Positions 17,063-26,067 of a stretch of DNA of 64,000 bases are shown here, one piece after another. The DNA is from JABMPO01 sp964539785. GTDB lineage: Bacteria; Fidelibacterota; Marinisomatia; Marinisomatales; TCS56. How positions within the stretch are numbered: the first letter of the stretch is position 1; every line of letters starts with the position of its first letter. The notes beneath the pieces were generated by a model. That model ran no database searches. It saw only the letters and a program-made list of their open reading frames with translations, and was not told where the DNA came from. Made by a program: the position numbers and the translations under genes. Where the stretch lies: NCBI GenBank assembly GCA_964539785.1, contig CAZIJQ010000001.1, positions 46,812-110,811 of the forward strand, written 5' to 3'.

Positions 17063-19384
17063 ATGACGACCCTTTCCACACAACGCCAAGCCTTTAAATA
17101 CTGGGAAATCATTAAGGATCTTTCTGATCAATGTATTGATATTATGCTCAATCTGAGCCAGAGCGGTCATCCCGGAGGATCTCGGTCTAAAGTGCATGTA
17201 ATGCTGGTAACCATGCTTTCCGGTGTTATGCAGTGGGATGTACGTAATCCCGGAAAGCGTTTTGGCGATAAATTTGTGCTCAGTGCCGGACACACCAATC
17301 CCATGGTCTATGCAATACTGGCCGTATTTAATGAAGCTTTACGGCGTAAATATAAAGCAACCGGCAATGAAAAATATTTAAATCCCATGGGTGCAGAATA
17401 TACCTTAACCTGGGAGGATCTATTGACTCTGCGCCGCCGAGGCGGATTGCCTGGTCATGCTGAGATGGAAGGCAAAACCCTGTTCTTTAAAACCAATACC
17501 GGTCCCAGCGGCCACGGATTTCCCATCGCTGCCGGTGAGGCCTTTGCCCTGAAGCATGCTGGCTTTGATCAGGTTAAAGTGTTCACCATTGAAGGTGAAG
17601 GTGGTTTAACTCCCGGCGTTACCCACGAAACCAAGAATTCGGCCTACGGATTGGGTCTGGGGAATTTCATTACCATGGTCGATTGGAATGACTGGGGTAT
17701 CGATGCCCGGCGTTTCAGCTCCGTTATGGCCGGCACTCCCGATGACTGGTTTAAGCCCTACGGCTGGAAAGTCACCAGTGCCGAAAATGGTGAGGACTGG
17801 GAACAGTTGATAGCCGCTTATGAGGAATTGTTGAATAATCCTGACCCCGACCAACCCAAAGTGTTGTGGTATAAATCCCGCAAAGGCCGCGGCTATTATA
17901 AATATGACGCTCCCAGTCATGGTGCCCCCCACGCTCGTAATTCGGAAGAATTCTGGCATACAAAACGGGATTTCGCCGACAAATATGACCTGGAAATTGC
18001 TCACATTGACCAGCCTGGTTATGACGATTACGAATCCAACAAACAACAGATGTCGGATGTTTTTGAATCAGTCTTTTCCCTGTTTGAGAAAAGTGATGGT
18101 TTGACTGATTATCTGGCCGATCGACTGATTAACCTGGGTGAAGGTGTTCCCGAGGAATTGTCGGGATCGCAAAAATATGATACCAATCCTCTGGATGATT
18201 CAGAATTATATGACTACAAAAACTATCCCGTGGAACTTTACAAACAGCCCGGTGAAAAGGCCCCCAACCGAGCCGGATTTGGAAATTTTGGTAGTTGGGT
18301 CAACACCTGGTGCCAGCAGAAATATGGTCGCCCCCTGTTTCTGGTAAATTCCGCCGACTTGGCCGGATCAACCAATATTGCCGGTTTTGCCAAGGGTTGG
18401 GACGGTGCTGAGGATCCAGGAATGTACAATCGCAATGAAAATCTAAAAGGGACATTGATGCCCCAGGGTATAACCGAATTTGCTAATGCGGGAATAAACG
18501 TTGGCGCTTCTTCAGTGAACTTCAACCGGGATCAATACAATGGTAATTTCAATGGTTATCTGACTGCCAGCAGCACTTACGGTTCATTCAGTTACCTGAA
18601 ATACGGTGCCATGCGATTATTCAGTCAGGTTGCCCAGGACACTCAATTCAAGGTCGGGAAAACGATCTGGGTGGCTGGTCACAGCGGCCCGGAAACGGCC
18701 GAGGACAGTCGGACTCATTTTGGCATATTCGCACCGGGCGTTACCCAGCTTTTCCCCAAGGGTCAGATAATAAATCTCCACCCCTATGAATACAACGAAG
18801 TACCGGTCATGCTGGCTGCTGCAATGAAAACCGATGTGCCGATTATCGCCCTGCACCTGACCCGACCCGGGGTGGAAATTCCCGACCGGGAAGCGCTGGG
18901 GATGGCTCCCTTCTGGGAGGCGGCCAAAGGCGCTTACATTATCAAGGATTATGATGCCAGCCGACCTAAAGAAGGTGTGGTTTTCATTCGCGGAACCAAA
19001 GCTACCGATGAGTTGATATCGATACTACCGAAGCTGAAACAAGCAGGTCCCAATGTGAAAATCGTGGCCGCTCTCAGTTGGTATTTATTTGATATTCAGA
19101 CTAAGGAATATCAAGAATCGATTGTCAGTGAAAAGGAATGGTCTGATGCCATGATCATTACTAACACGGCTATCGATTTGATGGGCAACTGGACTAAAGC
19201 GCCGGTGGTGAAGGAATATTCGGTCAGCGCCGATTGGGATAATCGCTGGCGTTCCGGCGGTACACTCGATGATGTTATTGATGAAGCCCATCTGGCAGCA
19301 AAATGGCAGTTGGCAGCGATTGTTAAATTTGCTAAAGAACGTCCGACCCGATTGAAAAAACTAAAGGCCACGCTACCGGAATAG
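17063..19384 (+). CDS. Transketolase-family thiamine-diphosphate enzyme, divergent
   Basis: The 773-residue protein covers all transketolase regions. N-terminal: SGHPGG near residue 35, FVLSAGHTNPMVYA near 72 and a ThDP-binding region at about 175-210. Pyrimidine domain: SADLAGS and the cofactor Glu in GITEFANAG. Then GPETAEDSRTHFGIFAPGV and a C-terminal domain. The usual GDG of the ThDP motif reads GEGG here and the closing Asn region reads VDWNDWG, with a longer N-terminal domain than Escherichia coli TktA (about 663 residues). The reaction is probably ketol transfer between sugar phosphates, but substrate use may differ. It has a strong ribosome site (AAGGAG) and a terminator follows, so it is a single-gene unit. 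Confidence 0.78.
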   Translation: MTTLSTQRQAFKYWEIIKDLSDQCIDIMLNLSQSGHPGGSRSKVHVMLVTMLSGVMQWDVRNPGKRFGDKFVLSAGHTNPMVYAILAVFNEALRRKYKATGNEKYLNPMGAEYTLTWEDLLTLRRRGGLPGHAEMEGKTLFFKTNTGPSGHGFPIAAGEAFALKHAGFDQVKVFTIEGEGGLTPGVTHETKNSAYGLGLGNFITMVDWNDWGIDARRFSSVMAGTPDDWFKPYGWKVTSAENGEDWEQLIAAYEELLNNPDPDQPKVLWYKSRKGRGYYKYDAPSHGAPHARNSEEFWHTKRDFADKYDLEIAHIDQPGYDDYESNKQQMSDVFESVFSLFEKSDGLTDYLADRLINLGEGVPEELSGSQKYDTNPLDDSELYDYKNYPVELYKQPGEKAPNRAGFGNFGSWVNTWCQQKYGRPLFLVNSADLAGSTNIAGFAKGWDGAEDPGMYNRNENLKGTLMPQGITEFANAGINVGASSVNFNRDQYNGNFNGYLTASSTYGSFSYLKYGAMRLFSQVAQDTQFKVGKTIWVAGHSGPETAEDSRTHFGIFAPGVTQLFPKGQIINLHPYEYNEVPVMLAAAMKTDVPIIALHLTRPGVEIPDREALGMAPFWEAAKGAYIIKDYDASRPKEGVVFIRGTKATDELISILPKLKQAGPNVKIVAALSWYLFDIQTKEYQESIVSEKEWSDAMIITNTAIDLMGNWTKAPVVKEYSVSADWDNRWRSGGTLDDVIDEAHLAAKWQLAAIVKFAKERPTRLKKLKATLPE

Positions 19385-19401
19385 CAGCAATTTCAAGTAA
19401 T

Positions 19402-19430
19402 AAAAAGGCCGCTGTCGTTGTGGCCTTTTT
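19402..19430 (+). terminator. Rho-independent terminator after the transketolase-like gene
   Basis: AAAAAGGCCGC and GTGGCCTTTTT form a GC-centred stem with one G-T pair and a short loop, ending in a T run, 18 bases after the stop. The A/T flanks make it usable in both directions. Confidence 0.8.
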
Positions 19431-19475
19431 ATTTAGTCTTAAACTTGGTGTCAGTAGGTAGCGAGTATTGATAGC

Positions 19476-19492
19476 ATTATTCATGGAATAAT
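19476..19492. promoter_or_regulatory. Short perfect dyad upstream of ruvB
   Basis: ATTATTC-ATG-GAATAAT is a 7-bp perfect inverted repeat with a 3-base centre. It lies about 130 bases before ruvB in the only gap ahead of the long housekeeping run. It could be an operator; no matching regulator is identified. Confidence 0.3.
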
Positions 19493-19619
19493 CGAATACC
19501 GAGACAATGTTCAGGAGTGACGCGAATATTTACTAATCCCTTTCTTGGCAACCCCTGAATCGAATTTGTAAGTTTCCCCCCGATAAACAACCGATTTTGG
19601 TATATTTAGCATTGAGATA

Positions 19620-20648
19620 ATGACAGATATTAATATTACCGACCCCCAGCCCAAAGACGAAGATATCGCCGTAGAAAAATCCTTGCGCCCGTCGCATTTC
19701 GATGATTTTGTGGGTCAAAAAGAAGTAGTCGACAATCTAAAATTATATATTGAAGCCGCCAATAAGCGCTCCGATGCCCTGGATCATGTTTTACTATTTG
19801 GTCCGCCGGGACTTGGGAAGACCACTGTGGCCAATATCATTGCCCGGGAATTGCAGGTCAATTTAAAACAATCTTCCGGCCCGGTAATTGAGCGCGCCGG
19901 TGATCTGGCCGGGCTGTTGACTAATCTCGGGCAGCGCGACGTATTTTTTATCGATGAAATCCATCGTCTGAATAGTGTGGTTGAAGAATATCTGTATTCG
20001 GCAATGGAAGATTATACAATCGAAATTATGATTGATCGCGGTCCCAGCGCCCGGAATGTGCAACTCACCGTAGAACCATTCACCCTGATTGGTGCCACTA
20101 CTCGTCTGGGCAACCTGACTTCGCCAATGCGTGATCGATTCGGGGTGGTTCTGCGTCTGGATTATTATGATCCCAAGGATCTTTTTCTGATCGTTCATCG
20201 ATCAGCGGGAATACTTGATATTGCAATTGACGATGAAGGCGCCATGGAAATTGCCCGCCGCTCCCGGGGGACTCCACGGCTTACCAATCGTATTTTACGG
20301 CGCACCCGTGATTATGCCGAGGTAAAAGCCACGGGCAAGATTACCCTCAAAGTCGCCCGATCGTCCCTGGCCTCCCTGGGAATCGATGAGCACGGATTGG
20401 ATGATATGGATCGCCGGATACTGTCTACCCTGATTGACAAATTCAATGGTGGGCCGGTTGGAGTCAGTTCTCTATCGGTGGCAGTTGGAGAAGATGCCAC
20501 AACAATCGAAGATGTTTACGAACCATACCTGATTAAGGAAGGGTTCATACAACGTACCACGCGGGGGCGTATCGCTCAGCCAAAAGCATTTAAATTGCTG
20601 GGGCGAGCAGAAGACCAGAATTCACAACAAGGAATATTCCATGATTAA
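19620..20648 (+). CDS. ruvB: Holliday junction branch-migration ATPase RuvB
   Basis: RuvB is the hexameric AAA+ motor that drives branch migration of Holliday junctions together with RuvA. The 342-residue protein is full length: the N-terminal LRPSHFDDFVGQ segment, Walker A GPPGLGKTT at 61-69, Walker B FFIDEIHRL near 109-117, sensor 1 GATTR, arginine-finger region SPMRDRFG, and a C-terminal winged helix ending RGRIAQPKAF. ruvA and ruvC are not in this window. Its stop overlaps the queA start by 8 bases, beginning a compact co-directional run. Confidence 0.97.
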   Translation: MTDINITDPQPKDEDIAVEKSLRPSHFDDFVGQKEVVDNLKLYIEAANKRSDALDHVLLFGPPGLGKTTVANIIARELQVNLKQSSGPVIERAGDLAGLLTNLGQRDVFFIDEIHRLNSVVEEYLYSAMEDYTIEIMIDRGPSARNVQLTVEPFTLIGATTRLGNLTSPMRDRFGVVLRLDYYDPKDLFLIVHRSAGILDIAIDDEGAMEIARRSRGTPRLTNRILRRTRDYAEVKATGKITLKVARSSLASLGIDEHGLDDMDRRILSTLIDKFNGGPVGVSSLSVAVGEDATTIEDVYEPYLIKEGFIQRTTRGRIAQPKAFKLLGRAEDQNSQQGIFHD

Positions 20649-21693
20649 TAAAAAACCAAAGTATAAATTAGTTGATTTTGATTATAACCTGCCGGTAGAA
20701 CGAATTGCCCAATATCCCGCCAAAGTACGCGATCAGGCCAAATTGATGGTTATGAACCGAGCCGATGAAACGATCGAGCATACAACTTTTGCCAATATTG
20801 AAAACTATCTTCGTAAAAATGATTTGTTGATCCTTAACCAAACCAAGGTTTTCCCGGCTCGCTTGTTTGCCAGCAAAGATCGTACGGACGCCAAGGTTGA
20901 AGTCTTTCTGTTGCGCGAACTTGAAAACGATCTGTGGGAAGTCATGGTTCGTCCCGCCCGTAAAGTCAGAATTGGCAATAAATTGATGTTTACGGACACA
21001 TTTCATTGTGACGTGATCGATAATACGGTATCCGGTGGCCGGGTAGTTCGTTTTGAATACGGTGATCAGGATATATATAAAATCATTGACGATATCGGTA
21101 TTTCGCCCCTGCCACCCTATATCAAGCGTGAGCCGGAACCGAATGATAAAATTCGCTATCAAAGCGTTTTTGCCAAGGAAAGGGGAGCCGTTGCTGCTCC
21201 GACTGCCGGTTTACATTTTAGCGAAGAGCTTATTCAGCGAATACGGGATAAAGGGGTTAAAGTAGAGTTTATTACCCTGCATATCGGTCTGGGTACTTTC
21301 CGGCCGGTGCAGGTAGAAGACCTGAATCGACACCAGATGGATTCCGAATTTTTCGAAGTCTCACCCCAGACTGCCATTGCCATCAATGAAGCTCGCGCCA
21401 AGCGCCGTAAAATTGTTGCCGTTGGCACGTCTACCGTACGAGCGCTGGAAACGGTGGTCGTTTCCGGTTTTCAGGTTTCGCCCAAACGTAGCTGGACCGA
21501 TAAATTCATCTATCCACCCTACGATTTTAAAATGGTTGATGGAATGGTAACAAACTTTCACCAACCCAAATCCACTTTGTTAATCCTGGTCTCTGCTTTT
21601 GCGGAAAGAGATTTTATTATGCGGGCTTATCAGGAAGCCATCGATAAAAAGTACAATTTCCTGAGCTACGGCGACGCTACTTTGATTATTTAA
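20641..21693 (+). CDS. queA: S-adenosylmethionine:tRNA ribosyltransferase-isomerase QueA
   Basis: QueA transfers and isomerises the ribosyl part of S-adenosylmethionine onto 7-aminomethyl-7-deazaguanine at tRNA position 34, giving epoxyqueuosine. The 350 residues cover the whole family pattern: DFDYNLPVERIAQYP at the start, RDQAKLMVMNR, AAPTAGLHFSEEL in the middle, HIGLGTFRPVQ, and a C-terminal TNFHQPKSTLLILVSAF and YGDATLII. The ruvB-queA overlap suggests translational coupling. The tRNA-Gln gene downstream is not a queuosine substrate, so no direct link is implied. Confidence 0.97.
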   Translation: MINKKPKYKLVDFDYNLPVERIAQYPAKVRDQAKLMVMNRADETIEHTTFANIENYLRKNDLLILNQTKVFPARLFASKDRTDAKVEVFLLRELENDLWEVMVRPARKVRIGNKLMFTDTFHCDVIDNTVSGGRVVRFEYGDQDIYKIIDDIGISPLPPYIKREPEPNDKIRYQSVFAKERGAVAAPTAGLHFSEELIQRIRDKGVKVEFITLHIGLGTFRPVQVEDLNRHQMDSEFFEVSPQTAIAINEARAKRRKIVAVGTSTVRALETVVVSGFQVSPKRSWTDKFIYPPYDFKMVDGMVTNFHQPKSTLLILVSAFAERDFIMRAYQEAIDKKYNFLSYGDATLII

Positions 21694-21701
21694 ATTATCA
21701 A

Positions 21702-22409
21702 TTGGATTCGAATATCGCCCAGGTAAAAATCAGCGCTATTATTCCCGCCGCCGGTCACGGCTTACGATTCGGCGGTAGTATGCCCAAGCAGTTTAAAAAC
21801 ATTGGCGGGCGTCCTCTGTTGCTTCACACCGTGCAGCCCTTTGTCGTATCAAGTAAAATCACTGAAATTATAATAGCTGTTCCATCGGATTGGATCGGGG
21901 AAATAAGCGAACTAATAGCTGGCATTGATAATGATCAAAAAATCAAGTTAGTGGCTGGCGGTGAGCGGCGTCAGGATTCGGTAAATAATGGTCTGCAAGC
22001 TGTTGCAGCGGACACAGATATTGTTGTCATTCATGATGCCGGAAGACCCTTTGTTACAGAAAAAATGATTGATGATTGTATTAGCGCCTGTGAACATCAT
22101 GCCGGCGCAATCATCGCAATGCCGGCCCGGGATACAGTAAAATCCGTTGCTACCGGTGAACACCATATTGAGGGTACAATTCCCCGTTCGACAATCTGGT
22201 TAGCGCAAACTCCCCAGGCTTTTCAAAAAGACATTTTAACTACAGCCTTACTGGCCGCTGATTCGGAGAATATATCCGGCACAGATGAAGCGGCCCTGGT
22301 TGAACGATTGGGACATCAGGTAGCTGTCGTTGAGGGATCGCCAAAGAATATAAAAATTACGACACCGGAAGACTGGCAATACGCAGCCACAATTTTGGAG
22401 CAACAATGA
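21702..22409 (+). CDS. ispD: 2-C-methyl-D-erythritol 4-phosphate cytidylyltransferase
   Basis: IspD activates methylerythritol phosphate with CTP, the third step of the MEP isoprenoid pathway. The 235-residue protein starts at TTG, with no clear ribosome site, 8 bases after queA. It shows the nucleotide-binding PAAGHGLRFG..PKQF, then VVIHDAGRPFV, the conserved PARDTVKSV, and TPQAFQKDIL with TDEAALVERLG. These are all family landmarks. Its TGA overlaps the ispF ATG by 4 bases. ispD, ispF and ispE form a contiguous MEP trio. Confidence 0.95.
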   Translation: MDSNIAQVKISAIIPAAGHGLRFGGSMPKQFKNIGGRPLLLHTVQPFVVSSKITEIIIAVPSDWIGEISELIAGIDNDQKIKLVAGGERRQDSVNNGLQAVAADTDIVVIHDAGRPFVTEKMIDDCISACEHHAGAIIAMPARDTVKSVATGEHHIEGTIPRSTIWLAQTPQAFQKDILTTALLAADSENISGTDEAALVERLGHQVAVVEGSPKNIKITTPEDWQYAATILEQQ

Positions 22410-22882
22410 TCAAAACCGGAATCGGGTACGACGTGCATCAATTAGCGGCTGGGCAGCGCCTTATAATCGGAGGCGTGGAAATTTTAGCTGATTTTGGATC
22501 CGTTGGTCATTCCGATGGTGATGTTTTATTGCATGCAATCGTTGATGCCTTATTGGGCGCTGTGGCCATGGGTGATATCGGTCAGTTGTTTCCCAGTGAA
22601 GACCAGCAATGGAAAGATGCTGACAGCCGGATTTTCCTGAAAACGGCCATGACAAAAATCCGGGCCGCCGGATACTCGATCAATAATATCGATTGTGTTG
22701 TGATTCTACAGCAGCCGAAGTTGAGGGAATATATTCAACAAATGCGTCAAATTATTGCCAATGTTTTAGGTGTTAATATGGAAGTAATATCGGTCAAAGC
22801 AACCACTACCGATTATCTGGGATTTATTGGCGAAGGTAAGGGGATTGGCGCAATGGCTGTGGTTACGTTAAATCAGAAATAA
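22406..22882 (+). CDS. ispF: 2-C-methyl-D-erythritol 2,4-cyclodiphosphate synthase
   Basis: IspF cyclises CDP-methylerythritol 2-phosphate, releasing CMP. The 158-residue protein is typical in length and carries the metal-ligand motif GYDVHQL (Asp9, His11) and the second ligand in VGHSDGDVLLHAIVDALLGA, followed by GDIGQLFP. The C-terminal KATTTDYLGFIGEGKGIGA motif binds the CMP side. It overlaps ispD by ATGA and precedes ispE by 12 bases. Confidence 0.96.
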   Translation: MIKTGIGYDVHQLAAGQRLIIGGVEILADFGSVGHSDGDVLLHAIVDALLGAVAMGDIGQLFPSEDQQWKDADSRIFLKTAMTKIRAAGYSINNIDCVVILQQPKLREYIQQMRQIIANVLGVNMEVISVKATTTDYLGFIGEGKGIGAMAVVTLNQK

Positions 22883-22894
22883 CTTTTACTAGTA

Positions 22895-23731
22895 TTGTTG
22901 AATAAATATAAGTCTCACGCAAAAGTTAATATCGGTCTCCAGATCAGAGACTGTCGGTCGGATGGTTACCACAATATTCACACCATTTTTCAGGAACTGA
23001 AATTTCACGATCAGATAACGCTCAATCAAGCAGACACAGGTTGTGAACTGACTACTGATGTTGATTGGGTGCCAGTCGATGACTCAAATATTTGCGTTGA
23101 AGCCTATCTAGCGCTAAAAGCGCGTTTTCCGGATTTGCCAGGTTTGCGTATCCAGCTCGAAAAACGGATTCCCGCCGGCGCCGGTCTGGGCGGGGGTTCC
23201 GGCAACGGAGCGGTCGTATTAAAAGGACTTAATGAAATGTTCGGTTTGGGCTTATCGTTAACCGAGCTTGAACAGATTGCCGCACCAATTGGAGCCGATG
23301 TTCCATTCTTTATTCGCGGTGGAACCCAACTGGGAGAAGGAATTGGTGAGCAACTGACAATCCTGTCGCCCCTGAGCGGCATCTGGTTTTTACTGGTGGT
23401 TCCCCCATTCCGAATCAATACAGATTGGGCTTACATACAGGTTAAAAAGCACTTGAACAGCCAGGTTAAGCGAATTAACTTCCGGCGCTATTTCCAGGGG
23501 GAAAATACTCCCTGGGAGTTTTTTGAGAACGATTTTGAACGAATAGTAATTCCAGCACATCCGGAAATTGGTGTAATCAAGCAACAATTGATTACGGCAG
23601 GTGCCATTTTTGCCAGTTTGTCGGGTAGCGGCTCGACTGTGTTTGGGGTTTTTGACGACGAAGCCAAGATTAAGCAGGCCGAGTCATATTTTAAAAAATT
23701 CCACCAAACCATTCTCACCCGCCCCCGTTAA
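22895..23731 (+). CDS. ispE: 4-diphosphocytidyl-2-C-methyl-D-erythritol kinase
   Basis: IspE phosphorylates CDP-methylerythritol at position 2. It is a GHMP-family kinase of 278 residues. It opens with the substrate segment KVNIGLQI and RSDGYHNIHTIFQEL, has the ATP loop IPAGAGLGGGSGNGA at about 88-102, then GADVPFFIRGG, and the C-terminal SLSGSGSTVFGVF. It starts with TTG. ispE sits after ispF, although pathway order would place it between ispD and ispF. The tRNA-Gln gene follows at once. Confidence 0.95.
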   Translation: MLNKYKSHAKVNIGLQIRDCRSDGYHNIHTIFQELKFHDQITLNQADTGCELTTDVDWVPVDDSNICVEAYLALKARFPDLPGLRIQLEKRIPAGAGLGGGSGNGAVVLKGLNEMFGLGLSLTELEQIAAPIGADVPFFIRGGTQLGEGIGEQLTILSPLSGIWFLLVVPPFRINTDWAYIQVKKHLNSQVKRINFRRYFQGENTPWEFFENDFERIVIPAHPEIGVIKQQLITAGAIFASLSGSGSTVFGVFDDEAKIKQAESYFKKFHQTILTRPR

Positions 23732-23766
23732 ACCTCCTTCAGCACATACTTTTTTTTAGCAGTTCT

Positions 23767-23837
23767 TGCCGGGTCGTCTAAGGGTAAGACCGCGGCCTTT
23801 GGCGCCGTTAATGGGGGTTCGAATCCTCCCCCGGCAG
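23767..23837 (+). tRNA. tRNA-Gln (anticodon TTG)
   Basis: A complete cloverleaf folds by hand. The acceptor TGCCGGG pairs with CCCGGCA with discriminator G; the D stem is GTCT/AGAC; the anticodon stem GCGGC/GCCGT closes the loop CTTTGGC with anticodon TTG; the T stem GGGGG/CCTCC closes TTCGAAT. CCA is not encoded. It lies between ispE and prs on the same strand and is probably cut from the operon transcript. Confidence 0.93.
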
Positions 23838-23877
23838 CTTGCTGATCAAAACGAACATCAAATAAAAATGCAATATC

Positions 23878-24825
23878 ATGAATGATGGCCAATTAAAAAT
23901 ATTTTCCGGTCAGAGTAATTATCCTCTGGCAGAACGAATTGCTAAAGTACTCGGTACCGAACTGGGGGCTTTAACAATCAAACGATTTGCCGATAATGAA
24001 ATTTGGATCAAGTTTGAAGAAAATATCCGAGGGAAGGATGTTTTTATAGTCCAGTCAACTAATGCCCCTGCGGGAAATATAGTTGAATTACTGCTCATAT
24101 TGGATGCGGCTGTAAGAGCATCGGCCCACAGCGTAACCGGTGTAATTCCGTATTTTGGTTATGCTCGCCAGGATCGTAAGGACATGCCGCGGGTACCCGT
24201 ATCAGCAAAAGTGATGGTTGATATTTTTACAGCCACCGGTGCCAGCCGAATTATTAGTATGGATTTACATTCAACCCAGATTCAGGGTTTTTCTAATATT
24301 CCATTCGATCATTTGTATTCACGGATGGTTTTATTGGATGAGATTGATCGATTGAACTTAAATCCGAAGAAAGCAGTTGTTTTAGCTCCGGACATGGGTT
24401 CGGCGCGCATGTCTCAAGCTTACGCTAAACGACTGGGTATGCATTTCGCGCTAATTGATAAGCGTCGCTATGCTGCCAATCAGGCCGAAGTGGTTCATTT
24501 AATTGGTAAACTTGAAGGCCGGGACGTGTTGATTGTCGATGATATGATTGATACAGCTGGAACGATAGTCAACGCCGCTCAAAAAGCACTGGATAATGGT
24601 GCCAAATCAATCTATGCTATTGGTACCCATGCTCTGTTTTCCGGACCGGCAGCGGATCGGATGAAAAGTTTACCGTTTGAAAAAATTATTGTTACCGACA
24701 CAGTAGATATACCGGCGGAAAAAAGATTGCCAAATATGACCATCGTGACCGTGGCGAATATTTTTGCCGAAGCAATACAACGAATTAATCGGGGTGACTC
24801 GGTCAGCGCCCTGTTCGATTTTTAG
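23878..24825 (+). CDS. prs: Ribose-phosphate pyrophosphokinase
   Basis: Prs makes PRPP from ribose 5-phosphate and ATP for nucleotide, NAD, His and Trp synthesis. The 315-residue protein is the usual class I size. It carries IKRFADNEIWIKFEENIRG, the flexible-loop/ATP motif GYARQDRKDMPRVPVSA, MDLHSTQIQGF, and the PRPP loop VLIVDDMIDTAGTI near residues 219-232. The ATG at 23878 is immediately followed by the family's short LKIFSG start. It precedes rplY, a neighbourhood (prs-rplY-pth) common in bacteria. Confidence 0.97.
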   Translation: MNDGQLKIFSGQSNYPLAERIAKVLGTELGALTIKRFADNEIWIKFEENIRGKDVFIVQSTNAPAGNIVELLLILDAAVRASAHSVTGVIPYFGYARQDRKDMPRVPVSAKVMVDIFTATGASRIISMDLHSTQIQGFSNIPFDHLYSRMVLLDEIDRLNLNPKKAVVLAPDMGSARMSQAYAKRLGMHFALIDKRRYAANQAEVVHLIGKLEGRDVLIVDDMIDTAGTIVNAAQKALDNGAKSIYAIGTHALFSGPAADRMKSLPFEKIIVTDTVDIPAEKRLPNMTIVTVANIFAEAIQRINRGDSVSALFDF

Positions 24826-24838
24826 TCAGGAGAAGAAA

Positions 24839-25486
24839 ATGTCCAGCGAATACACGTTAGATATAATTGAACGCGATAGTTTTGGAGCTAACAGCGTAAA
24901 AAAATTACGCCGGCAGGGATTGGTACCGGCTAATTTCTATTTTCACGGTAGTGAAAACCATAATTATGCAATTGATAAGAAAAAACTGGCGGAAGCACTG
25001 AAATCAGGCCAACATATTTTTGTTATCAATATCGGCTCGAAGAAGCAACATGTGCAGATCAAAGAATTGCAATACCATCCTGTTAGTGATGATATTTTAC
25101 ATATTGATCTGCTGGGCTTTAAAATGACCGAAAAGATTAGTCTTGCCGTACCGTTGGTAATTGTTGGAGAGGCGCCCGGTGTTAAGGAAGGCGGCCTGCT
25201 CATGCAGAACATCAACCAGATTGATATCTTTTGTCTGCCAACTGACGTTCCGGATAATATCGAAGTAGATATTTCTGAACTGGATATCAATGAACATATT
25301 TCAGTTGGTGATCTGGAAATAGCTGAGGGTATAGAAGTTCTTTCCAATGCTGAGCTTCCAGTTATTGCTGTGCAAACACCGCGCGGTGAAGAAGAAGAGG
25401 AAGTCAGCGAAGACGAAGAAGGAATTGAAGGCGAAGAAGGCGAAGAAGGCGAAGCTGGCGATGAAGAGGAAGCTGGCGCAGAATAA
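24839..25486 (+). CDS. rplY: 50S ribosomal protein L25/Ctc (long form with acidic tail)
   Basis: L25 binds 5S rRNA. The ATG at 24839 follows a good ribosome site (CAGGAG) and starts MSSEYTLDIIERDSFGANSV. A longer frame from 24764 only overlaps prs and is not conserved. The 215 residues form the two-domain CTC type: the 5S-binding domain (KLRRQGLVPANFYFHG) to about residue 95, then the TL5-like beta domain (ISLAVPLVIVGEAPGVKEGG). The last 35 residues are almost only Glu, Asp, Gly and Ala. The TAA overlaps the pth ATG by one base. Confidence 0.94.
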   Translation: MSSEYTLDIIERDSFGANSVKKLRRQGLVPANFYFHGSENHNYAIDKKKLAEALKSGQHIFVINIGSKKQHVQIKELQYHPVSDDILHIDLLGFKMTEKISLAVPLVIVGEAPGVKEGGLLMQNINQIDIFCLPTDVPDNIEVDISELDINEHISVGDLEIAEGIEVLSNAELPVIAVQTPRGEEEEEVSEDEEGIEGEEGEEGEAGDEEEAGAE

Positions 25487-26067
25487 TGATCGCATTTGTG
25501 GGACTGGGCAATCCTGGGTCGCAATACGCCAGTACGAAACACAATGCCGGTTTTTGGGTTGTGGATGAGTTGGCGCGACGCTGGAAGGCGAAATTCAAAC
25601 CTGGTAAGGGAGATTATGTTTATGCCGAAACCAGGCAGGGACGCGTCTTGCTAGCGAAGCCAACGACAGGAATGAATGTCTGTGGACCAGCAGTGCGGGA
25701 TATTCTCGCGCGCTGGGAAATTGAACTGCCGGATTTATTTGTCGTTGTGGATGACGTGGACTTACCGCTGGGTACCCTGCGACTCCGCCCTAAAGGTGGG
25801 GATGGCTGTCACCGCGGCATGGAATCAATTATTTACCAGCTTGGAAATATGGATTTCCCACGCTTGCGGTTTGGGATCGCCACGGATGAAGAAATACGCC
25901 CGGCGGAAAAATTTGTGCTCTTACCTTTCCGTCCCCGGGATGAAAAATTGGCACAGAATATGATAAGTGCTGCCGCCGATGCGGCTGAATCAATCATGAT
26001 TCGCGGATTGCAAAAAACGATGGCACATTTTAATCGTAATACAAACCAAGGAGATGCTCAAGCATGA
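25486..26067 (+). CDS. pth: Peptidyl-tRNA hydrolase
   Basis: Pth releases tRNA from peptidyl-tRNA dropped by ribosomes. The 193-residue protein has the family start FVGLGNPGSQYASTKHNAGF with the catalytic His in TKHNAG, then KPTTGMNVCGPAV, VVVDDVDLPLGTLRLRPKGG with the catalytic Asp, and FPRLRFGI. The usual 'MNLSG' segment reads MNVCG here, a mild change. It is coupled to rplY (one-base overlap) and to hppA (ATGA overlap). Confidence 0.95.
   Translation: MIAFVGLGNPGSQYASTKHNAGFWVVDELARRWKAKFKPGKGDYVYAETRQGRVLLAKPTTGMNVCGPAVRDILARWEIELPDLFVVVDDVDLPLGTLRLRPKGGDGCHRGMESIIYQLGNMDFPRLRFGIATDEEIRPAEKFVLLPFRPRDEKLAQNMISAAADAAESIMIRGLQKTMAHFNRNTNQGDAQA

Noticed and set aside
24964..25542. 192-residue Ser-rich minus-strand frame over rplY
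   Set aside because: It is the complement of the acidic L25 tail (GAA/GAG giving TTC/CTC), not a gene.
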